Shown here piece by piece: positions 1 to 9,219 of a stretch of DNA of 64,000 bases. The first letter of the stretch is position 1, and each line of letters starts with the position of its first letter. The stretch is taken from NCBI RefSeq assembly GCF_002355475.1, contig NZ_AP014862.1, positions 5,952,001-6,016,000 on the forward strand. Direction: 5' to 3'. Made by a program: the position numbers and the translations under genes. The notes beneath the pieces were generated by a model, which saw only the letters and a list, made by a program, of their open reading frames with translations, did no database searches and was not told where the DNA came from. The stretch is from Pseudomonas furukawaii. Its GTDB lineage: Bacteria; Pseudomonadota; Gammaproteobacteria; Pseudomonadales; Pseudomonadaceae.

Positions 1-1319
1 TCGCGCTGGGCACCGCCGATGTCGATCAGGAAGGCCGCCACCGCCCAGGTGGCGAAGCCGGCGACGATCGCCAGGCCCCAGCCGGCATGGACGCTGCGCA
101 CCGCGTGCTCCTGGTCGGTCTTGCGCAGGAAGGCGAGGATCGCCGCCAGCACCAGGATCGCCTCCAGGCCCTCGCGCAGGAGGATCAGCAGGCTGGAGAC
201 GAAGGTCAGCGAACCGCTCAGGCCATCGCCGTCCAGCAACCGGGCGGACCTGTCCAGCTCCACCTTGGCCTGCTCCAGCAACCGGGCGGCCTGTCCCGTC
301 GACTGGCGATCCTGGATCGCCTGCCGATAGGCCATCAGCGCCCGTTCGGTCGTCTTGCGCTGGGCAGCATCCAGGTTGTCGAGGGAACTCTCCACCAGCT
401 CGAAGCCCTCGAGGTAGGCGGCCACGGACAGGTCATAGGCCTGGTCCGCCTCGCCATCCCGATAGGCTTTAAGGCTCTGCTCCAGGGTCGCCCGGGTATG
501 CCCGATCAACTCGGCGGGGCCACGCTTCTGCAGCGGCGGCTGGGCGCGCTGGGCGCGGAACAGCGCCTGGGCCTGGACGCCCTGGCTGGCCCCCACCTCC
601 TCCGGCGTGCGCCCGGCCAGTTCGCCCAGGGGCAGCGGCGCCCCTTTAACCGACGGATCGGCACTGAAACCGGCGATGTAGCTGGCCAGGTCCCAGCGCT
701 GGCGATCGTCCAGCTGGTCGGCGAACGCGGGCATGTCGGTTCCGTCCACCCCCAGGCCGAGCGTGTTGTAGAGGTCATAGAGGCTCATCCGATCCATTCG
801 AGCCTGATCCCGCAGGTTCGCCGGCGGCGGCTCCAGCCCCATCCCGGCGGGGCCGTCACCGGCGCCGGCATCGCCATGGCAGACACTGCAATGCTGGGCA
901 TAAAGGGGCGCGCCACGGACGGGGTCGGGAGTGATGAGCGGGGCCTGGCTGACCTCATAGGACGCGGCCAGGCGGGCCGCCAGCTGGCGAGCCTGACGCG
1001 CCACGTCGGCCCCGTCCTGGCGGGCTTCCACGGCCTGGCGCAGTCCGGCCACGCCCTGCTCCAGCTCCTGCTGGCCGTCGCGAGCCGGCAAGGCGACGAT
1101 CAGGCCCTGCAGGACACCCAGGAACTCGACCTGCTCACGGTACTCGCCATCATCGATGACCTGGCCGTTGGCAACGGTGGAGGGGTAGTCGGCCCCGATG
1201 TAACTGAGCAGGTGCAGCGCCTGCGCGGCGCCATCGGCCGGGTCGGCCAGCAGGCTGAAGCTGCAGAGCGCCATCAGCGGCATGAGCAGCCAGCCGAGCA
1301 ATCTGGAAATCGGAAACAT
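1..1319 (-). CDS. Cytochrome c / FTR1-family iron permease fusion (3' end cut by window)
   Basis: The minus-strand frame is open from an ATG at 1319 to the left edge, at least 439 codons, so the C-terminus lies outside. Seen: an N-terminal signal peptide (MFPISRLLGWLLMPLMALCS), a periplasmic helical part, a c-type haem motif HCSVCH about 140 residues in followed by typical cytochrome c sequence, a long helical linker, then the start of the FTR1 membrane part with LLILLREGLEAILVLAAILA, which carries the REGLE iron-binding motif. Known: such fusions feed ferrous iron oxidation and uptake across the inner membrane. A shadow frame on the plus strand covers the same bases. Confidence 0.85.
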   Translation of the reverse strand, partial: MFPISRLLGWLLMPLMALCSFSLLADPADGAAQALHLLSYIGADYPSTVANGQVIDDGEYREQVEFLGVLQGLIVALPARDGQQELEQGVAGLRQAVEARQDGADVARQARQLAARLAASYEVSQAPLITPDPVRGAPLYAQHCSVCHGDAGAGDGPAGMGLEPPPANLRDQARMDRMSLYDLYNTLGLGVDGTDMPAFADQLDDRQRWDLASYIAGFSADPSVKGAPLPLGELAGRTPEEVGASQGVQAQALFRAQRAQPPLQKRGPAELIGHTRATLEQSLKAYRDGEADQAYDLSVAAYLEGFELVESSLDNLDAAQRKTTERALMAYRQAIQDRQSTGQAARLLEQAKVELDRSARLLDGDGLSGSLTFVSSLLILLREGLEAILVLAAILAFLRKTDQEHAVRSVHAGWGLAIVAGFATWAVAAFLIDIGGAQR

Positions 1320-1324
1320 GTTTC

Positions 1325-1345
1325 AATCTCAAATGAGAATGGGGA
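1325..1345. promoter_or_regulatory. Possible Fur-like site before the iron permease
   Basis: The plus strand reads AATCTCAAATGAGAATGGGG just upstream of the permease start. AATGAGAAT fits one half of a Fur box and the inner 16 bases are a 6/8 palindrome. The site is very close to the start codon and the second half is poor, so this is a weak call that rests partly on the iron-uptake function of the gene. Confidence 0.3.
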
Positions 1346-1499
1346 AACAAATTGTTACCCTCCTAACGAAACAGCTCAACCCCAACTAGCCCCCGGAGTT
1401 GCGGTGATTTGTCGCAGATCGCCCCTGCAGCCCTCATAGGACCTGGGGCCCAGATGATTTGAAGAATTTCAGCCGACGGGCCGGCGAACGCCAGAAAAC

Positions 1500-1525
1500 A
1501 CAAAGGCGACAACAGTCGCCTTTGT
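1500..1525 (-). terminator. Rho-independent terminator after the LysE gene
   Basis: A perfect 11-bp stem (ACAAAGGCGAC / GTCGCCTTTGT) with a 4-base loop AACA is followed on the minus strand by a T-rich tail. It sits 20 bases past the stop of the minus-strand LysE-family gene. Confidence 0.75.
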
Positions 1526-1546
1526 GATGTCCAGGCTGCATGGGCT

Positions 1547-2179
1547 TCAGGCCGAGGTGCGACGCACCGTGGCCAGTAGCGCGGCAGCGCCGACGAACAG
1601 CGCCGCGAAGCTGCGGTTCATCAGCCGCTGCTGGCCCGGCGTGCGCAGCAGTCGCAGGACCCGTGCGGCCAGGCCGGTGTAGCCGGCCATCACGATCAGG
1701 TCGACGGTGATCATGGTGACGCCCATCACCAGATACTGCTTCACCAGGGGGGCATGGGGATCGATGAACTGGGGCAGCACCGCCAACATGAAGACGATGG
1801 CCTTGGGGTTGCTGAAGTTCACCAGGAAGCCCCGAAGTACCAGGCTCAGCGGGCGGCCGATGGGACGGGTGGCGTCGTCGGTGGCGAGGTCACTGGGCAG
1901 GGCCCGCCACTGCTTCACCGCCAGGTAGACCAGGTAGCCGACGCCGAACCACTTGATCAGGCTGAAGGCCAGGGCCGAGGCCGCGAGAATGGCGCCGACA
2001 CCGGCTGCGACGATGGCGATCTGCAGCGCCAGTCCCAGTTGCAGGCCAAGGGCGTTCCAGTAGCCGCGCCAGAAGCCGTACTGCAGGCCGGACGACATGG
2101 AGGCGATGGCACCGGCCCCCGGAGACAGGCTGATCACCCAGCAGGCGACCAGGAAAGCGAGCCAGGTCTGCAAGGCCAT
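1547..2179 (-). CDS. LysE family amino acid/metabolite exporter
   Basis: 210 residues from the ATG at 2179 (MALQTWL), which is preceded by a GAGG-type ribosome site; a longer frame upstream has no such site. Five to six hydrophobic segments and the family signature near the N-terminus (SLSPGAGAIASMSSGLQYG), plus NFSNPKAIVFMLAVLPQF in the middle, identify a LysE/RhtB translocator. The family exports amino acids or related small molecules across the inner membrane; the substrate cannot be read from sequence. It stands alone, ending in a strong hairpin. Confidence 0.88.
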   Translation of the reverse strand: MALQTWLAFLVACWVISLSPGAGAIASMSSGLQYGFWRGYWNALGLQLGLALQIAIVAAGVGAILAASALAFSLIKWFGVGYLVYLAVKQWRALPSDLATDDATRPIGRPLSLVLRGFLVNFSNPKAIVFMLAVLPQFIDPHAPLVKQYLVMGVTMITVDLIVMAGYTGLAARVLRLLRTPGQQRLMNRSFAALFVGAAALLATVRRTSA

Positions 2180-2255
2180 GGCGAATACCTCGGGAAGGAG
2201 AGCGAAACGGAAAGGTCCCCAGCCTACTCCTCCGCCGGGGCGCTGCACAGGGCCA

Positions 2256-2795
2256 TCAGCGCCAGCGGCGCACGGCCTTCTGGAAGAACAGGCTGTTGGG
2301 CACCTGGACCAGGGCGCCCTGCTGGTCTTCGCTGAGGTCTTCGAGGGTGGTGTAGAAGAGGTTGATGGCGATCACCCGGCCCTTCACACCCGGCTTGTCG
2401 GCGCTTTCCACCACCTCCACCTTGTCCCCCATCCGGAAGGGGCCAAGGGAGAAGATCAGCACCGCGCAGAACATGTTGGAGAGCACGCTCCAGATGGCGA
2501 AGAAGGCCACCGCCGCCACGGCGGCAAAGCCGGTGAGGGCGGTCCAGAGCACCTCCGCGGACACGCCGAAGCGCTCCAGCACCAGCATGAAGGCGCTGCC
2601 GAGGATCATCCAGCGCAGCAAGCCGCGCAGGGGCAGCAAGAGTTCCGGGGGCAGCTGTGGATAGCGTTGCCCGAGCCGGGTGATGCCACGGGTCAGCACG
2701 CGCTGGGCCAACCAGGCCAGCAGCATCACCAGCAGCACCTGGCCGGTGCGGATCAGCGGCTCACTCCAGGCCGTGAGGAATTGCAGGTCCTCCAT
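2256..2795 (-). CDS. Small MscS-type mechanosensitive channel family protein
   Basis: 179 residues. Three hydrophobic segments come first, then an MscS beta-domain stretch: GFAAVAAVAFFAIWSVLSNM resembles the pore helix, followed by GPFRMGDKVEVVES and a GRVIAINLFYTTL strand. It is short compared with MscS (about 286) and lacks most of the C-terminal vestibule, as many Pseudomonas members do. Its start overlaps the ABC-F stop by ATGA, so the two are probably translated together. Confidence 0.82.
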   Translation of the reverse strand: MEDLQFLTAWSEPLIRTGQVLLVMLLAWLAQRVLTRGITRLGQRYPQLPPELLLPLRGLLRWMILGSAFMLVLERFGVSAEVLWTALTGFAAVAAVAFFAIWSVLSNMFCAVLIFSLGPFRMGDKVEVVESADKPGVKGRVIAINLFYTTLEDLSEDQQGALVQVPNSLFFQKAVRRWR

Positions 2796-4705
2796 CAGTC
2801 CGTGGCCTCCAGTTGCCGCTGCAGGTCCTCCAGGGTTTCCAGTGCCAACAGCCAGGCTTCCTCCAGTTCGGCCTCGCGGCCCTTCAGACGGGCCTGCTCG
2901 GCCAGCAGGTCACGGAGTTCGTCCTTGCGGGCGGCGTCGTAGAGCGCGGCGTCGCCGAGGCGCGCCTCGATGCCGGCAAGCTGCTCCTGCACCTTGCCCA
3001 GATCCTTCTCCAGCTTGTCGGCTTCCTTCTTGTGCGGTGCCAGTTGCTGACGCAGGGCTGCCGCGGCCTGGCGCTGGGCGCGCTTGTCGGTCTTGTCCGG
3101 GTTCATCGGCGTGGAGGACACCGGCGCCTGGCGGGCGCGGTAATCCACCAGCCAGCGGGCGTAGTCGTCGAGGTCACCGTCGAAGCCCTGGACGCGGCCA
3201 TCGGCCACCAGCAGGAACTCGTCAGTGGTGCTCTTGAGCAGGTGGCGATCGTGGGACACCACCAGCACGGCGCCGGCGAAGTCCTGCAGGGCCAGGGTCA
3301 GCGCCAGGCGCATCTCGAGGTCCAGGTGGTTGGTGGGTTCGTCCAGCAGCAGCAGGTTGGGCTTCTGCCAGGCGATCAGCGCCAGTGCCAGGCGCGCCTT
3401 CTCGCCGCCGGAGAAATTGGCCACCGCCTCGTCGCAGCGGTCGCCCCGGAAATCGAAGCCACCGAGGAAATCCCGCAGCGTCTGTTCACGTTCGCCCGGG
3501 GCGATGCGTTGCAGATGGAGCAGCGGGCTGGCCTTGGGGTCGAGGGCATCCAGCTGGTGCTGGGCGAAGTAGCCGATGGCGAGGTTCTCGCCCCGGACGA
3601 GGCGACCGCCCAGGGGTTCGAGATCGCCGGAGAGGGTCTTGATCAGCGTGGACTTGCCGGCGCCATTGGGACCCAGCAGACCGATGCGGGCGCCCGGCGC
3701 CAGTTGCAGCTTGACCTGCTCAAGGACGGTCTTGTCGCCGTAACCGAGACGGCCCTCGGACAGGTCCAGCAGCGGGCTGGAGACCTTGTCGGCCTCGCGG
3801 AAACTGAAATCGAAGGGCGAGTCCACGTGGGCCGGCGCCAGCTCTTCCAGGCGCTCCAGGGCCTTGATCCGGCTCTGGGCCTGGCGGGCCTTGGTGGCCT
3901 TGGCCTTGAAGCGGGCGATGAAGCTCTCCATGTGGGCACGCTGCGCCTGCTGCTTCTCGTAGGCCTGCTGCTGCTGGGCGAGGCGTTCGGCACGGGTGCG
4001 CTCGAAGGCCGAGTAACCGCCGCGATACAGGGTCAGCTTGCGCTGGTCGAGGTGAGCGACGTGGTCCACCACCGCGTCGAGGAAGTCGCGGTCGTGGGAG
4101 ATCAGCAGCAGGGTGCCGGGGTAGCCCTTGAGCCACTCTTCCAGCCAGAGGATGGCGTCCAGGTCGAGGTGGTTGGTGGGCTCGTCCAGCAGCAGCAGTT
4201 CCGACGGGCACATCAGGGCCTGCGCCAGGTTGAGGCGCATCCGCCAGCCACCGGAGAAGTCACCGACGCGCCGGTCCATCTGCTCCGCGCTGAAGCCGAG
4301 TCCGGCGAGCAGCTTGCGGGCCCGGGCATCGGCCGTATAGCCGTCGGCGCTGTCCAGTTCCAGGTGCAACCGGGCGATGGCGGAGCCGTCGTGCCCGGCT
4401 TCGGCGGCGGCCAGGTCACGCTGCACCTTGCGCAGGTGCACGTCGCCGTCGAGCACGTAGTCCACCGCCAGGCGCTCCAGGTTGTCCACTTCCTGGCGCA
4501 TGTGGGCGATGCGCCAGTCGGCGGGCAGCTGGCAGTCTCCGGCATCCGGTCCCAGCTCGCCCCTCAGGAGCGCGAACAGGCTGGATTTGCCGGCGCCGTT
4601 GGCACCGATGAGGCCGGCCTTCTGGCCAGCGTGCAAGGTCAATTCAGCGCCTTCTAGCAGGCGCTGGGGACCACGCTGTAGAGTGAGATTTTGCAGTCGG
4701 ATCAT
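2795..4705 (-). CDS. ABC-F family ATPase (YheS/Uup-like)
   Basis: 636 residues from the ATG at 4705 (MIRLQNLTL). Two ATP-binding cassettes are in one chain: Walker A GANGAGKSSL and GPNGAGKSTL, signature motifs FSGGWRMRLNLA and FSGGEKARLALA, and Walker B LLLLDEPTNHLDL in both halves. There are no membrane segments. The C-terminal 90 residues are a charged coiled coil. Known: ABC-F proteins act on ribosomes to relieve stalled or altered translation states. It is immediately upstream of and overlaps the MscS-type gene. Confidence 0.93.
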   Translation of the reverse strand: MIRLQNLTLQRGPQRLLEGAELTLHAGQKAGLIGANGAGKSSLFALLRGELGPDAGDCQLPADWRIAHMRQEVDNLERLAVDYVLDGDVHLRKVQRDLAAAEAGHDGSAIARLHLELDSADGYTADARARKLLAGLGFSAEQMDRRVGDFSGGWRMRLNLAQALMCPSELLLLDEPTNHLDLDAILWLEEWLKGYPGTLLLISHDRDFLDAVVDHVAHLDQRKLTLYRGGYSAFERTRAERLAQQQQAYEKQQAQRAHMESFIARFKAKATKARQAQSRIKALERLEELAPAHVDSPFDFSFREADKVSSPLLDLSEGRLGYGDKTVLEQVKLQLAPGARIGLLGPNGAGKSTLIKTLSGDLEPLGGRLVRGENLAIGYFAQHQLDALDPKASPLLHLQRIAPGEREQTLRDFLGGFDFRGDRCDEAVANFSGGEKARLALALIAWQKPNLLLLDEPTNHLDLEMRLALTLALQDFAGAVLVVSHDRHLLKSTTDEFLLVADGRVQGFDGDLDDYARWLVDYRARQAPVSSTPMNPDKTDKRAQRQAAAALRQQLAPHKKEADKLEKDLGKVQEQLAGIEARLGDAALYDAARKDELRDLLAEQARLKGREAELEEAWLLALETLEDLQRQLEATD

Positions 4706-4755
4706 GATGGCGGCGGAGTTTATCAGCTTCGCTGTGCCATCGCCCGGGGAGCGCC

Positions 4756-5220
4756 ATGACTTCTGACCTGTGGACCTTCGCCTTGCGTCTCTACGCCCAA
4801 CCCGGGGTGGAGGCCGCATGCCTGCACCTGCAGGATCGGGGGGCGGATGTCTGCCTGCTACTCACGGCCTGCTGGCTCGGACGGCGGGGCGTCTCCTTCG
4901 AGGAACCGCGCCTGCGGGCGCTGGCGGACAGGTGCGGTCCCTGGCAGGAGCGCGTGGTGAAGCCCTTGCGTGCCCTACGCCAGGGCTGGCGCGAAGCGGC
5001 CCGCGAGGACCCCGCACTGGATGGCCTGCGGGAGCAGATCAAGGCGCTGGAAGTGGAGGCTGAACGCAAGCTGCTGGCGCGCCTGGAGAGTGCGGCGGAT
5101 GGCTGGGGGGCAAACCACGGAGAGCAGCTGGAGGCCTGGTTGCAGGGCAGCTTCCCCGTGCGGGAGGAAGTGGACCGCGACGCGCTGGAGTGCCTGCGCG
5201 GCGCGGCCCTGGCGCTTTAG
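4756..5220 (+). CDS. TIGR02444 family conserved protein
   Basis: 154 residues (MTSDLWTFALRLYAQPGV...). The N-terminal WxFAxxLYxxPGVE and CLLLxxxWL patterns match the TIGR02444/DUF2390 family, cytoplasmic and of unknown function. It is divergent from the ABC-F gene and meets algP tail to tail with a 4-base overlap of the stops, so the end is certain. Confidence 0.8.
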   Translation: MTSDLWTFALRLYAQPGVEAACLHLQDRGADVCLLLTACWLGRRGVSFEEPRLRALADRCGPWQERVVKPLRALRQGWREAAREDPALDGLREQIKALEVEAERKLLARLESAADGWGANHGEQLEAWLQGSFPVREEVDRDALECLRGAALAL

Positions 5221-6239
5221 TTCGACGGCGCGGTCGGAGTGGCGCTGTTGCTGCTGACCGGGGTTGCGCTGACAGCCGCCGGGGCGGCAGGCGCAGCCGG
5301 TGCGGCAGGTGCAGCGGCCGGAGCCGGAACGGCAGGCTTGGCGGCAGCCGGCTTGGCGGCGGGTTTCTTCGCAGCAGGTTTGGTCGCGGCCTTCGCGGCA
5401 ACCGGCTTCGCCGGTGCCTTTGCGGCGGGCTTGGCCGCAGTGACCGGCTTGGCGGCTGCGGGCTTGGCCGCAGGCTTGGCGGCCGGTTTAGCCGCAGCGG
5501 GCTTGGCGGCAGCCGGTTTGGCGACGGCTTTCGCGGCCGGCTTGGCTGCGGGCTTCGCGGCCGGGGCCCTGGCGGCGGCAGGTTTGGCGGCAGCTTGCGC
5601 AGCAGGCTTGGCAGCGGATTTCGCAGCGGCCCTGGCGGCCGGTTTGGTCGCCGGTTTAGCCGCGACCTTGGCGGCGGGTTTAGTCGCCGACTTGGCTGCG
5701 ACCTTGGCTGCCGGTTTCACTGCGACAGGCTTGGCGGCGGGCTTCACCGCCACCTTGGCGGCCGGTTTGGCGGCGGCCCTGGCAGCCGGTTTGGCGACGG
5801 CCTTCGCAGCCGGCTTGGCAGCGACGGCGGGTTTGGCCTCACGGGCGGTCAGCGCCTTGTTGGCGGCCTCGCGCACTTTGCCGACACCCTGGGCGAGCTT
5901 CAGGCTTTCCTGGGAGTCGCGCTTGAGCTGGGCGATGTAGGTACGGGTCTCGGACTGGCGATCCTTGAGGGTATCCAGCAGGGTCTCGAGTTCGGCGATG
6001 CTGTTCTTCGCCTTGGCCTGAGCCTTGGCCTTGCCGGCCTTGGCAGCATCCTGCAGCTTGGTGCGTGCGGCGTGGAGTTTCTCCTGGGCCTTGCCGCGCT
6101 GTTTCTCCAGTTTGGCCAACAGCTTTTCAGCGTCGACCGACGCTTGGGCGCAGGCTTTTTCGAGGTGTTCGAGCAGGCTGTGGGAAAGCTGGTGCAGCAG
6201 GTGCAGAGGGGTGCTTACGGGCTTCTTCTTGGCCGACAT
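5217..6239 (-). CDS. algP: AlgP histone-like protein with KPAA repeats
   Basis: 340 residues from ATG 6239 (MSAKKKPVSTPL). The first 130 residues form a helical, coiled-coil-like domain. The remaining 200 are lysine, alanine and proline only, in imperfect KPAA/AKPAAK units that resemble the tail of eukaryotic histone H1. AlgP (AlgR3) of P. aeruginosa has this architecture and influences alginate gene expression, probably as a basic DNA-binding protein. The repeat tract (about 5300-5830) can change length by slippage. It lies next to algQ, as in P. aeruginosa. Confidence 0.93.
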   Translation of the reverse strand: MSAKKKPVSTPLHLLHQLSHSLLEHLEKACAQASVDAEKLLAKLEKQRGKAQEKLHAARTKLQDAAKAGKAKAQAKAKNSIAELETLLDTLKDRQSETRTYIAQLKRDSQESLKLAQGVGKVREAANKALTAREAKPAVAAKPAAKAVAKPAARAAAKPAAKVAVKPAAKPVAVKPAAKVAAKSATKPAAKVAAKPATKPAARAAAKSAAKPAAQAAAKPAAARAPAAKPAAKPAAKAVAKPAAAKPAAAKPAAKPAAKPAAAKPVTAAKPAAKAPAKPVAAKAATKPAAKKPAAKPAAAKPAVPAPAAAPAAPAAPAAPAAVSATPVSSNSATPTAPSN

Positions 6240-6479
6240 GGTTTGCCTCCTGGCGGGCGTTATTTGGCCCATACTAGTCGCCTGTTTCACGAGTCGCCAG
6301 AGGCCGCTGCATTCCGCCCGCCGCGGCTTTGCGGCTGATGACACGGGCGCGGTGTCCCGAAGCGAACCCGGCGCCGAAATTTCGAGCCCGGCCCGGGGAG
6401 CAGCGCCGACCGCAGCAGGACGCCAGGGAGATCCGCAGAGGGACCACGGCACGCGCAATCCCGAGCTGGAAGCACCGGG

Positions 6480-6950
6480 TCAGGCCGGTTGGGGGGCCTG
6501 GCCCTGGTGGGCGTTATGCAGCACTTCGATCAGGCAATCCTCCAGCTCGAAACGCTCATGGAGCAACTGCCCCAGCTGCTTGAGCTCGGCGCTCAGGCCG
6601 AGGTCGCGGCAATCGCCGTTGTCGCAGCGATCGTTGAACGCCAGCGCGACCTGGGTGATGGCTTCGATGCGGGGATAGATCTGCCTGGCAAGGTCGAGAC
6701 CACGCTGGTCACCGAACTCCTTCGCCTCGTTGAGCAACTGCTCGTAGACCTCGAAATGCCCCGCTGACACGTAGTCCAGCAGCACTTCGCAAAAACGTTG
6801 CAGCCCTTCCGCGTTGGCGCTCGGAGCCTGGGGCTTGTCACTCAATGAAGCGTAGACATTGACCAGTTCGCGGCGCTCCTGCAGCCAGCGGTCGATCAGC
6901 TGGTGCACGCCACCCCAACGTTCCTGAGCGTTCTGGCAACTTTCGAGCAT
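6480..6950 (-). CDS. algQ: AlgQ/Rsd anti-sigma-70 factor
   Basis: 156 residues ([20 protein letters not shown]...), all-helical, full length for Rsd/AlgQ. The conserved RWGGVHxLIDRWLxERxxLxVxY start and the CDxGDC segment are visible. Known: Rsd/AlgQ binds region 4 of RpoD and shifts RNA polymerase to other sigma factors; in P. aeruginosa it affects alginate and siderophore genes. It is separated from algP by 240 bases in which I see no gene. Confidence 0.93.
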   Translation of the reverse strand: MLESCQNAQERWGGVHQLIDRWLQERRELVNVYASLSDKPQAPSANAEGLQRFCEVLLDYVSAGHFEVYEQLLNEAKEFGDQRGLDLARQIYPRIEAITQVALAFNDRCDNGDCRDLGLSAELKQLGQLLHERFELEDCLIEVLHNAHQGQAPQPA

Positions 6951-7217
6951 GGTGACGACCTCACTTCCCTAATTCGGTAATGCCGTTATACGTCTGCTCC
7001 GAGACGGTTTTTTGTCGACCGGTGCAAGATTCGGGGAAGACACCGCAAAAACGGCAATATTCCGGCGGTGCGTGCGGGCCAGATTATGCTCGCCGGAGAG
7101 TGCCATCAAGGCACTGGCGGGAAAAGATTCATACGAGCGTTTAATCGACAACCCCCGCCCCATCTGGCCAGCGCTTCGCGAGCGAGGCGATGGGCTGGCG
7201 CCGCGCGCGCCAAAGGG

Positions 7218-7709
7218 TCAGGCGCGACGCAGCAGTTGGTAGAGGGAGAACAGGATGCAGCCGGCGAAGGCCAGCAGGCTCCACTCGGGAATGCTCATGC
7301 CGAACAGGGTCCAGGTCACCTCGGCGCAATCGGCGGTGCCATGGAGCATGGTCGTGAGAATCTGCAGGACAGGCCAGGCTTCGATCATGTAGTCGAAACT
7401 GGGCAGGCATGCGGGCAACTGGTCGGCCGGTATGTTCTGCAGCCAGATCTGGCGGCCGGCGGCTGCGGCGCCCAGGCCTGAGAACAGCAACGCCAGCACC
7501 GCGTAGACACGACGCCCGATGGTGGCCGGGCCATGCAGCGCGGCGACCAGGCAGACCAGGCCGAACGCGACGATGAAGACGCGCTGGACGATGCACAGCG
7601 GACAGGGCTCGAGGCCGAGCGCGTGTTCCAGGTAGAGGGCGCCGCCCATGACCGCCACACAGGCGAGGAAGGCAAGCAGGAAGAGCTGACGCGGGCTGGC
7701 CAGGGACAT
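7218..7709 (-). CDS. dsbB: DsbB-family disulfide bond formation protein
   Basis: 163 residues with four membrane helices. The first cysteine pair is CPLC in EPCPLCIVQR; the second pair is ACLPSF and ADCAEV in the second periplasmic loop. The protein re-oxidises DsbA and passes electrons to quinone. The position next to the hem genes matches the DsbB paralogue (DsbH) locus of P. aeruginosa. Confidence 0.93.
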   Translation of the reverse strand: MSLASPRQLFLLAFLACVAVMGGALYLEHALGLEPCPLCIVQRVFIVAFGLVCLVAALHGPATIGRRVYAVLALLFSGLGAAAAGRQIWLQNIPADQLPACLPSFDYMIEAWPVLQILTTMLHGTADCAEVTWTLFGMSIPEWSLLAFAGCILFSLYQLLRRA

Positions 7710-7968
7710 GGCGGCTCCGTTGGATGGTCGGAAAGGGCGATACGGTAGAGGAAAGGGCCTTGCGCTTTCAAGGCGACAGCCGAGGTCGTGGCAAGTGCCT
7801 GCCCGGCGCGCCCATCGCGCTCACCCTCCAGACCGCCTCCAGGAACCCGGGATCGCGGCAGGCGCTGGCTTGGCAGGCGGGAGAAGGCCCGTTCGCATTC
7901 ACCGCGACACCGGGTCGCGGCGGACAGGACCGAGCCAACCAGGGGCCCGGACATTCCGGGCCTGGCCG

Positions 7969-9219
7969 TCAGGCCATCCGCTCCGCCGGCAGGGGCAAGG
8001 CGGGCAGACGCTGGTCCAGCAGGCCCAGGCCTTCCTGGAAGAGCTGGTTGCTGCGCTCGATCTCGCCCAGCTGCGCCAGAAGGCGCGCCAGCTCGCCACA
8101 GGTTTCCGGGTCGCGACGGAAGCTCAGGCTGCTTTCGAAGTACTCGCGCGCCTTGCCCCAGAGGCGATTGCGCAGACACAGCCGGCCCAGGGTGAGGAGC
8201 AGGGTCCCGTCCTGCGGGCGATCCCTGAGCCAGCCCTCGGCGGTCTGCAACTGTCGCAGCGGGTCGCGCCCGCGCAGCAGGCCGTAGAGGTGGACGAGGT
8301 CGTCGTCGTGGCCGCGCTTGAGCGCCCCGCGCACCACCTCCTCGGCCTCCTCTTCCGCGCCCAGGCGCTGCAGCTGCCGGGCGAAGGCGAGCACCAGTCG
8401 AGGCTCGGCACGCTGGCTGGAAGAAAGCTGTTGCCACGCGCGGGTCAGTGGTTGAAGGGCGGTCTCGCCCTCGTTCAGCCCCTCTTCGCCCGCCTGCTCC
8501 AGACGGGCGCTCCAGACACGCAACTCGAGCTCGGCCAAGCGGCTCTCCGGCAGGGCCTTCTCCTTGCGCAGGGTGGGCAGCAGTCCGACCAGGGCGGCCC
8601 AATCCGCCCGAACTTCGTGGAGGTGAAGCAACTGGCGCAGTACCTGGTGATGGCGCGGATGGCGGTCATGGACGGCCTTGAGCGTCTCCAGGGCCTGGTC
8701 GGAATCCCCCCGGTCCAGTTGCAGCTCGGCATGGGCCAGGGCGATGGCCAGTTCGGCCTGGGGCTGGCGCTCCAGGGCACGCTCCAGCAGGTGCTCGGCG
8801 TCCTCGTGCTGGCCGATCTTCTGGGCCGCGCGGGCGGCACCGAGGTAGTAGATCAGCGGCTGCGGGTCAGCTTCGGCGGCACGCTTGAGATGACGCAGCG
8901 CCCTGGCCCAACGGCCTTCCGCCAGGTCCAGCAGCCCCTGTTCGGAGGCCAGGCGGGCACGACGCCGGGCGTTGCGCCGGGACCAGGGATTGACCACGCC
9001 GCCGGAAACCACCACCAGCCGCAGCAGGTAGCGGATCGCCGCGAACAGCAGCCAGAGCGCCGCCAGCAACGCCAGGGTGGCCCAGAGGGTGGACTCGTAG
9101 CGGAAGCCCTTGTAGGCCACCAGGACATAACCCTTGTGCTGGGCAATGGCCATGCCCAGCAGAGTCGCCACGCCGCCGATCAGCACCAGGACCAGCAGGA
9201 CCTTGAGCAGACGCTTCAT
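7969..9219 (-). CDS. hemY: HemY-like TPR protein of the hem cluster
   Basis: 416 residues. Two N-terminal membrane helices (about residues 5-25 and 40-60) are followed by the HemY N-domain and then repeated helical pairs of TPR type. This is the proteobacterial HemY, not the protoporphyrinogen oxidase of the same name; it is inner-membrane bound and thought to help organise late haem synthesis. Its start overlaps the hemX stop by ATGA. A 260-base stretch before dsbB holds nothing I recognise. Confidence 0.9.
   Translation of the reverse strand: MKRLLKVLLVLVLIGGVATLLGMAIAQHKGYVLVAYKGFRYESTLWATLALLAALWLLFAAIRYLLRLVVVSGGVVNPWSRRNARRRARLASEQGLLDLAEGRWARALRHLKRAAEADPQPLIYYLGAARAAQKIGQHEDAEHLLERALERQPQAELAIALAHAELQLDRGDSDQALETLKAVHDRHPRHHQVLRQLLHLHEVRADWAALVGLLPTLRKEKALPESRLAELELRVWSARLEQAGEEGLNEGETALQPLTRAWQQLSSSQRAEPRLVLAFARQLQRLGAEEEAEEVVRGALKRGHDDDLVHLYGLLRGRDPLRQLQTAEGWLRDRPQDGTLLLTLGRLCLRNRLWGKAREYFESSLSFRRDPETCGELARLLAQLGEIERSNQLFQEGLGLLDQRLPALPLPAERMA

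Noticed and set aside
87-1439. 450-codon plus-strand frame opposite the iron permease
   Set aside because: The minus strand encodes a clear cytochrome c-FTR1 protein over the same bases; the plus frame has no family features and is a high-GC shadow.
5190-6338. Gly/Arg-rich plus-strand frames opposite algP
   Set aside because: They arise from the complement of the KPAA repeat and match no protein type.
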